Assembly (NCBI RefSeq): GCF_008704555.1
Contig: NZ_CP023702.1
Coordinates: 6,052,001 to 6,116,000, forward strand
DNA: 64,000 nt
Source: Streptomyces nitrosporeus
Lineage (GTDB): Bacteria > Actinomycetota > Actinomycetes > Streptomycetales > Streptomycetaceae
Direction of reading: 5' to 3'
Below, one piece after another: positions 59,679 to 64,000 of the stretch; position 1 is the first letter of the stretch, and every line of letters starts with the position of its first letter. The translations under genes and the position numbers were made by a program. Below the pieces are notes generated by a model that worked only from the letters and a program-made list of their open reading frames with translations, was not told the origin of the DNA and ran no database searches.

Positions 59679-61705
59679 TACGCGGCCCTCCCCGCTGCAG
59701 TGACGTCCTTGACCAGCCCGGCGATCGAGTCGGCCCGCAACTCGTCGAGCGTGACGGCGGTCCCTCCCAGATCCCGGGCGAGCTGTGCGGCGAGCCCCAG
59801 GCGTACGACACCCGTCTCGCAGTCCACCACCACCGAAGCGGTGCCCTCGGCCGCGTGCAGCCGGCCCGCCCGCGCCGCCAGCGCCACCGGCTCCGGACCA
59901 CCGGTCGCCCGCCCGTCCGTCACCACCACCAGCAGCGGCCGCCGCGAGGGGTCCCGCAGCCGCTCCACCCGCAGCACGTCGTGCGCCCTCAGCAGTCCGG
60001 CCGCCAGCGGGGTACGCCCGCCCGTCGGCAGCGACTCCAGCCGCGCCGCCGCCGCGTCCACCGACGAGGTCGGCGGCAGCGCCACCTCGGCACCGGTGCC
60101 CCGGAAGGTCACCAGCCCCACCTTGTCCCGCCGCTGGTAGGCGTCCAGCAGCAGCGACAGCACGGCACCCTTCACCGCGCCCATCCGCCTACGGGCGGCC
60201 ATCGACCCCGAGGCGTCCACCACGAACAGCACCAGGTTGCCCTCGCGCCCCTCCCGCGCCGCCTGCCGCAGATCGTCCCGGCGCACCACCAGCCCGCGCC
60301 CGGACCGCCCGCGCGCCCGCTGGTGCGGGGCCGCCGCCCGTACGGTCGCCGCCAGGTGCAGCTTCGTCAGCGCGCCCTCCGGCCGCCGCGCCCCCGTGGT
60401 CCGCCCGTGCTCGGTCCGGGCCCGCGAACGGCGCCCGGCCGTGCCCTCGCCCAGACCCGGCACGCTGAGCATCCTCGTCCGGAACGGCTCCGACGCCCCG
60501 ACCGGCCGTTGCTCCGCACCCGCGCCGCCCGCGCCACCGCTCCCCGCGGCCGGCGCGGGCTCCGGCCCGTCGCCGCCCGCGTCCTCGCCCCGGTCCGGGG
60601 CGTCGGGGCCGCCGCCCTGCGAGGGCAGCCCCCCGCCGCCACCGGGCCCCGGACCGTCACCGCCCCCGTCACCGTCGCCGTCGCCGTCCGGACCGCCCTC
60701 CGCGTCCCGGAGCGCGTCGTCCAGCTTCTCCTCGTCCAGCCCCGGAGCGTCGAAGGGATTGCGCCGCCGCCGGTGGGGGAGCGCGAGCAGGGCGGCCTGC
60801 CGCACGTCCTCCCCGGTCACCTCGGCGCGCCCCGCCCATGCCGCCAGCGCGGTCGCCGTACGGGCCATCACGATGTCGGCCCGCATCCCGTCGACCTCGA
60901 AGGCCGCGCACGTGGCCGCGATCTGCCGCAGCACACCGTCGCCCAGCACCACCCCGGGCAGCAGGAGGCGCGCGGCGGCGATCCGCTCCCGCAGCGCCTC
61001 CTCCTCCTCGGCCCAGCGCGCCGCGAAACCGGCCGGGTCGTCGTCATAGGCCAGCCGCCGCCGCACGACCTCCACCCGCTCACCGGTGTCCCGCGACGCC
61101 GCCACCTCGACGGTCAGCCCGAACCGGTCCAGCAACTGCGGCCGCAGTTCGCCCTCCTCGGGATTCATCGTCCCGACCAGCAGGAACCGCGCCGCGTGCC
61201 GTACGGAGACACCCTCGCGCTCCACATACGAAGCACCCATGGCCGCGGCGTCCAGCAGCAGGTCCACCAGATGGTCGTGGAGGAGGTTGACCTCGTCGAC
61301 GTACAGGATCCCGCGGTGCGCGTCGGCCAGCAGACCCGGCTCGAAGGCCTTCACGCCCTCCGAGAGGGCCCGCTCGATGTCGAGCGCCCCCACGAGCCGG
61401 TCCTCCGACGCGCCGACCGGCAGCTCCACGGTCCGCGCGGCCCGCGGCACACCGGGACCGTTCTCGTGGGGCCCGTCCGGACACGCCGGATCGGGCGCCG
61501 CGGGATCGCACGAGAAGCGGCACCCGGCCACCACGGACACCCGGGGCATCAGCGCGGCGAGCGCCCGTACGGCGGTGGACTTGGCGGTGCCCTTCTCCCC
61601 GCGTACGAGGACCCCGCCGACGGCGGGACTGACGGCGTTGAGCAGGAGCCCGAGCCGCAGATCGTCCTGCCCGACGATCGCGGTGAAGGGATAGGGCGTA
61701 CTCAC
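59678..61705 (-). CDS. Magnesium/cobalt-chelatase-type AAA+ and VWA protein
   Basis: 675 residues. The N-terminal AAA+ module has Walker A GEKGTAKST (36-44) and sensor NPEEGELRPQLLDRFGL. A Gly/Asp/Pro-rich linker (about 345-440) leads to a VWA domain with MIDAS DASGSM (near residue 495). This is the fused ChlI/ChlD-like architecture of actinobacterial cobaltochelatases that insert cobalt during aerobic cobalamin synthesis; a CobN-type large subunit is not in the window. The GTG overlaps the cobQ stop, and the stop overlaps cobO. Confidence 0.9.
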   Translation of the reverse strand: MSTPYPFTAIVGQDDLRLGLLLNAVSPAVGGVLVRGEKGTAKSTAVRALAALMPRVSVVAGCRFSCDPAAPDPACPDGPHENGPGVPRAARTVELPVGASEDRLVGALDIERALSEGVKAFEPGLLADAHRGILYVDEVNLLHDHLVDLLLDAAAMGASYVEREGVSVRHAARFLLVGTMNPEEGELRPQLLDRFGLTVEVAASRDTGERVEVVRRRLAYDDDPAGFAARWAEEEEALRERIAAARLLLPGVVLGDGVLRQIAATCAAFEVDGMRADIVMARTATALAAWAGRAEVTGEDVRQAALLALPHRRRRNPFDAPGLDEEKLDDALRDAEGGPDGDGDGDGGGDGPGPGGGGGLPSQGGGPDAPDRGEDAGGDGPEPAPAAGSGGAGGAGAEQRPVGASEPFRTRMLSVPGLGEGTAGRRSRARTEHGRTTGARRPEGALTKLHLAATVRAAAPHQRARGRSGRGLVVRRDDLRQAAREGREGNLVLFVVDASGSMAARRRMGAVKGAVLSLLLDAYQRRDKVGLVTFRGTGAEVALPPTSSVDAAAARLESLPTGGRTPLAAGLLRAHDVLRVERLRDPSRRPLLVVVTDGRATGGPEPVALAARAGRLHAAEGTASVVVDCETGVVRLGLAAQLARDLGGTAVTLDELRADSIAGLVKDVTAAGRAA

Positions 61706-63303
61706 GGTGCCTCCTCGGTCGTGTGCGCTTGTGTCACGGCGTGCCCCGGCCCGGCCCCCGTGTCCCGGGCCGCCTGTCCGGGCCCGTCCGGTCCGGTTCC
61801 CGGCGCCCCCGGCGGGACGAACGGCAGTCCCGCCGGCGCCCCCGTGTCGATCAGCCGCCACAGCGCGTCCGTGTCGGCGTACCGCTCCACCAGGTCGCCC
61901 AGCCGGTCCAATTGCTCCTCCCGCAGCGCCGCGAAACACGTGTCCGGGGCCACCGCGAACCGGCGTCCCGCCACCCGCGCCACCTCCGTCAGGAACGCCC
62001 GCCGGAAACCGTCGCTCTCCAGCGACCCGTGCCAGTGCGTCCCCCACACGGATCCCACCCGGCACCCGTCCAGGAAGGGCTCACCGCCCCGCACGTCGGC
62101 GAGGCCGTGATGGATCTCGTATCCCTCCACCGTCTCGCCGAGCGCCGATCCCACCGGCCGGGCCAGCACCTTCTCCCGGCCGAAACGGATCCGTACCGGC
62201 AGCAGCCCGAGCCCCTCGACCAGCCCGGCCTTCGACTCCACGTCGTCCTCGATGCTCTCGCCCAGCACCTGGAAGCCCCCGCAGACACCCAGCACCGGGC
62301 GCCCCTCCGCGGCCCGCCGCGCCAGGGCGCCGGCCAGCCCCCGCTCCCGCAGCCAGGCCAGCGCCTTCACCGTGCCCCGGGTGCCCGGCACCACCACCAG
62401 GTCCGCGTCGGCGAGCTCCTCCGCCCGGTCCACGAACCGCACCACCACACCCGGCTCGGCGGCCAGCGCGTCCACATCGGTGAAGTTCGACATCAGCGGG
62501 ACCGCGCACACCGCGACCCGCAGCACCTCCTCGCCGACCGGCGGCGCCACCACCGACTCGCGCACCGCGCCGCGCAGCGACACCCGCAGCCCGTCCTCCT
62601 CGTCGATGCCCAGCCCGTGGGCGAACGGCAGCACCCCGTACGTCCGCCGCCCGGTCAGCTCACGCAGCATGTCCAGGCCGGGCTCCAGCAGCGAGACGTC
62701 CCCCCGGAACTTGTTGACGAGGTACCCGGCGACCAGGGCCTGGTCCTCGGGATCCAGCAGCGCCGTCGTCCCGAAGAACGAGGCGAACACCCCGCCCCGG
62801 TCGATGTCCCCGACCACCAGCACCGGGAAGCGGGCGGCCCGCGCGATCCCCATGTTCACGATGTCCGTACGCCGCAGGTTGATCTCCGCCGGTGACCCCG
62901 CGCCCTCGCAGATCACCGCGTCGTACGTGCTCCGCAGCTGCTCCAGGCACTCCACGACCGTCCCGAACAGCGACTCCTGGTGGCCCCCGTGATAGCCGCG
63001 CGCGCTCATCTCCCCGACGGGCTTCCCCATCAGCACCACCTGGCTGGACCGGTCCCCGCCGGGCTTCAGCAGCACCGGGTTCATCAGCACCGTCGGCTCC
63101 ACCCGGGCGGCCTGCGCCTGCATCGCCTGGGCGCGGCCGATCTCCGCGCCCTCATGGGTGACGAAGGAGTTCAGCGACATGTTCTGCGCCTTGAACGGGG
63201 CGACCTTCACCCCCCGGCGCACCAGCCACCGGCAGATGCCCGCCGTCACCACACTCTTGCCCGCGTCCGACGTGGTCCCCGCGACCAGCAGTCCGCCACT
63301 CAT
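61702..63303 (-). CDS. cobQ: Cobyric acid synthase
   Basis: 533 residues that amidate the remaining four carboxylates of adenosylcobyrinate diamide. AGTTSDAGKSVVTAGICRWL is the ATPase loop, FKAQNMSLNSFVTHEGAEIG is family-specific, and nucleophile C341 is in VLGVCGGFQVLG with the later His in YEIHHG. The ATG overlaps the cobD stop by four bases. Confidence 0.95.
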   Translation of the reverse strand: MSGGLLVAGTTSDAGKSVVTAGICRWLVRRGVKVAPFKAQNMSLNSFVTHEGAEIGRAQAMQAQAARVEPTVLMNPVLLKPGGDRSSQVVLMGKPVGEMSARGYHGGHQESLFGTVVECLEQLRSTYDAVICEGAGSPAEINLRRTDIVNMGIARAARFPVLVVGDIDRGGVFASFFGTTALLDPEDQALVAGYLVNKFRGDVSLLEPGLDMLRELTGRRTYGVLPFAHGLGIDEEDGLRVSLRGAVRESVVAPPVGEEVLRVAVCAVPLMSNFTDVDALAAEPGVVVRFVDRAEELADADLVVVPGTRGTVKALAWLRERGLAGALARRAAEGRPVLGVCGGFQVLGESIEDDVESKAGLVEGLGLLPVRIRFGREKVLARPVGSALGETVEGYEIHHGLADVRGGEPFLDGCRVGSVWGTHWHGSLESDGFRRAFLTEVARVAGRRFAVAPDTCFAALREEQLDRLGDLVERYADTDALWRLIDTGAPAGLPFVPPGAPGTGPDGPGQAARDTGAGPGHAVTQAHTTEEAP

Positions 63304-64000
63304 GTCCGCTCCTTCCCCGCCGCCGTGCGCGCCCGTACCCTCCCCGGGCGCGCGGTCATGTATCCCACCGCGAGCCGCCCGGCCACACACACCCCCAGGG
63401 CCAGCGCACCCACCCGGCGCGACAGCCGCACCGCGCGTTCGACATCCGCCACCCGGACCTCACGCCCGGCCTCCCCGTTCAGCACCGGCCGGTGCTCGAC
63501 CCGCCCGCCGTACGCCAGCGTCCCGCCCAGCCGTACGCCGAGCGCACCCGCGAAAGCCGCCTCGACCGGGCCCGCGTTGGGGCTCGGATGGAGACCGGCG
63601 TCCGCCCGCCAGGCGCGTACCGCCGCACGGGGGCGCCCGCCCGCGGCCACGGCGAGCGCGGCGGTGAGCCGGGCGCCGGGCCAGCCGGCCAGGTCGTCGA
63701 GACGGGCCGAGGCCCAGCCGTACCGCCGGTACCGCGGCGACCGGTGGCCGACCATCGCGTCCAGGGTGTTCACCGCCCGGAAACCGGCCAGCCCCGGCAC
63801 CCCGCCCAGGGCGCCCCAGACCAGGGCGCCCACCACGGCGTCGGAGGTGTTCTCGGCGACGGACTCCACCACCGCACGCGCGATCTGCGGCCCGTCCAGC
63901 GCCTGCGGGTCCCGGCCGCACAGGCGCGGCAGCCGCTCCCGGGCCAGGTCCAGGTCACCGGCGGTGAGCGCGTCCCCGACGGCCCGGGCCTCACGGCCCA
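63300..64000 (-). CDS. cobD: Adenosylcobinamide-phosphate synthase, C-terminal part (runs off window)
   Basis: The frame continues to the window edge. It reads RAVVESVAENTSDAVVGALV, GFRAVNTLDAMVGHRSPRYR and GLHPSPNAGPVEAAFAGALG, the signature of CobD/CbiB membrane proteins that attach the aminopropanol arm. Hydrophobic segments (LTAALAVAAGG, LALGVCVAGRLAV) fit its multi-pass nature. The start lies beyond 64000. It is coupled to cobQ by ATGA. Confidence 0.93.
   Translation of the reverse strand, partial: GREARAVGDALTAGDLDLARERLPRLCGRDPQALDGPQIARAVVESVAENTSDAVVGALVWGALGGVPGLAGFRAVNTLDAMVGHRSPRYRRYGWASARLDDLAGWPGARLTAALAVAAGGRPRAAVRAWRADAGLHPSPNAGPVEAAFAGALGVRLGGTLAYGGRVEHRPVLNGEAGREVRVADVERAVRLSRRVGALALGVCVAGRLAVGYMTARPGRVRARTAAGKERT

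Overview
The window reads as Streptomyces chromosome. It is very GC-rich throughout, codons are strongly GC-ending, many starts are GTG, many genes overlap by four bases (ATGA/GTGA), and actinomycete marker families are present (LAETG-anchored SCO1860-type protein, two ECF/SigE-type sigma factors, CU044_5270 family, ectABCD, an aerobic-type cob operon). No rRNA, tRNA or CRISPR array was seen.

Layout. 1-10302 is a plant-polysaccharide (pectin/rhamnogalacturonan) locus. It holds the tail of a sugar ABC permease, a Gfo/Idh/MocA oxidoreductase, a PmoA-like protein, a GH43 glycosidase, a sugar-binding lipoprotein, a CE12 rhamnogalacturonan acetylesterase, a PL1 pectate lyase, a CE8 pectin methylesterase and an alpha/beta-hydrolase esterase carrying a TTA codon. 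10303-21977 is a polymorphic-toxin locus: a large secreted DNRLRE/LamG protein, a 2259-residue RHS protein with a HINT autoprocessing domain and a C-terminal Ntox24-like toxin, and an overlapping Imm53-like immunity gene. 22000-24400 is a debris zone: a frameshifted IS5-type transposase, the orphan 3' end of a gene, an unrecognised small gene and an IS630 remnant.

24476-38182 is mostly core-like: a SigE-family sigma factor with a coupled membrane protein, a penicillin-binding protein, a GNAT acetyltransferase, an IclR regulator divergent from an aldehyde dehydrogenase/DUF1349 pair, a second sigma factor with a CU044_5270 partner, a DJ-1/PfpI protein, a DsbA/FrnE-like protein, a class V aminotransferase and a LacI regulator.

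38225-42920 is a scar. Two truncated sugar permeases are followed by a Tn3-type transposase fragment, a complete 897-bp IS5-family element with CTAG target duplications, a TetR regulator divergent from a ferredoxin/MBL-fold protein, and a broken serine resolvase. On the far side lies an intact GH42 beta-galactosidase with a LacI-type operator. The simplest reading is an ancestral LacI-transporter-beta-galactosidase locus into which a transposon inserted, deleting most of the transporter.

45227-54923 carries a VOC/DinB-like protein, an NmrA-like reductase behind a MerR-type 19-bp-spacer promoter, the ectoine/hydroxyectoine operon (ectA-B-C-D, minus strand), a class V aminotransferase, an amidohydrolase and a sortase-type LAETG surface protein. 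55188-64000 is cobalamin synthesis: a CobE/CbiG-CobC fusion, a ZIP metal transporter, and the translationally coupled chain cobD(partial)-cobQ-chelatase-cobO-cobB.

The most interesting item is the RHS toxin/immunity module, whose 3' end and immunity gene are visibly AT-richer than everything around them. Next come the transposon-scarred beta-galactoside locus and several small tandem duplications that sit on stop codons.
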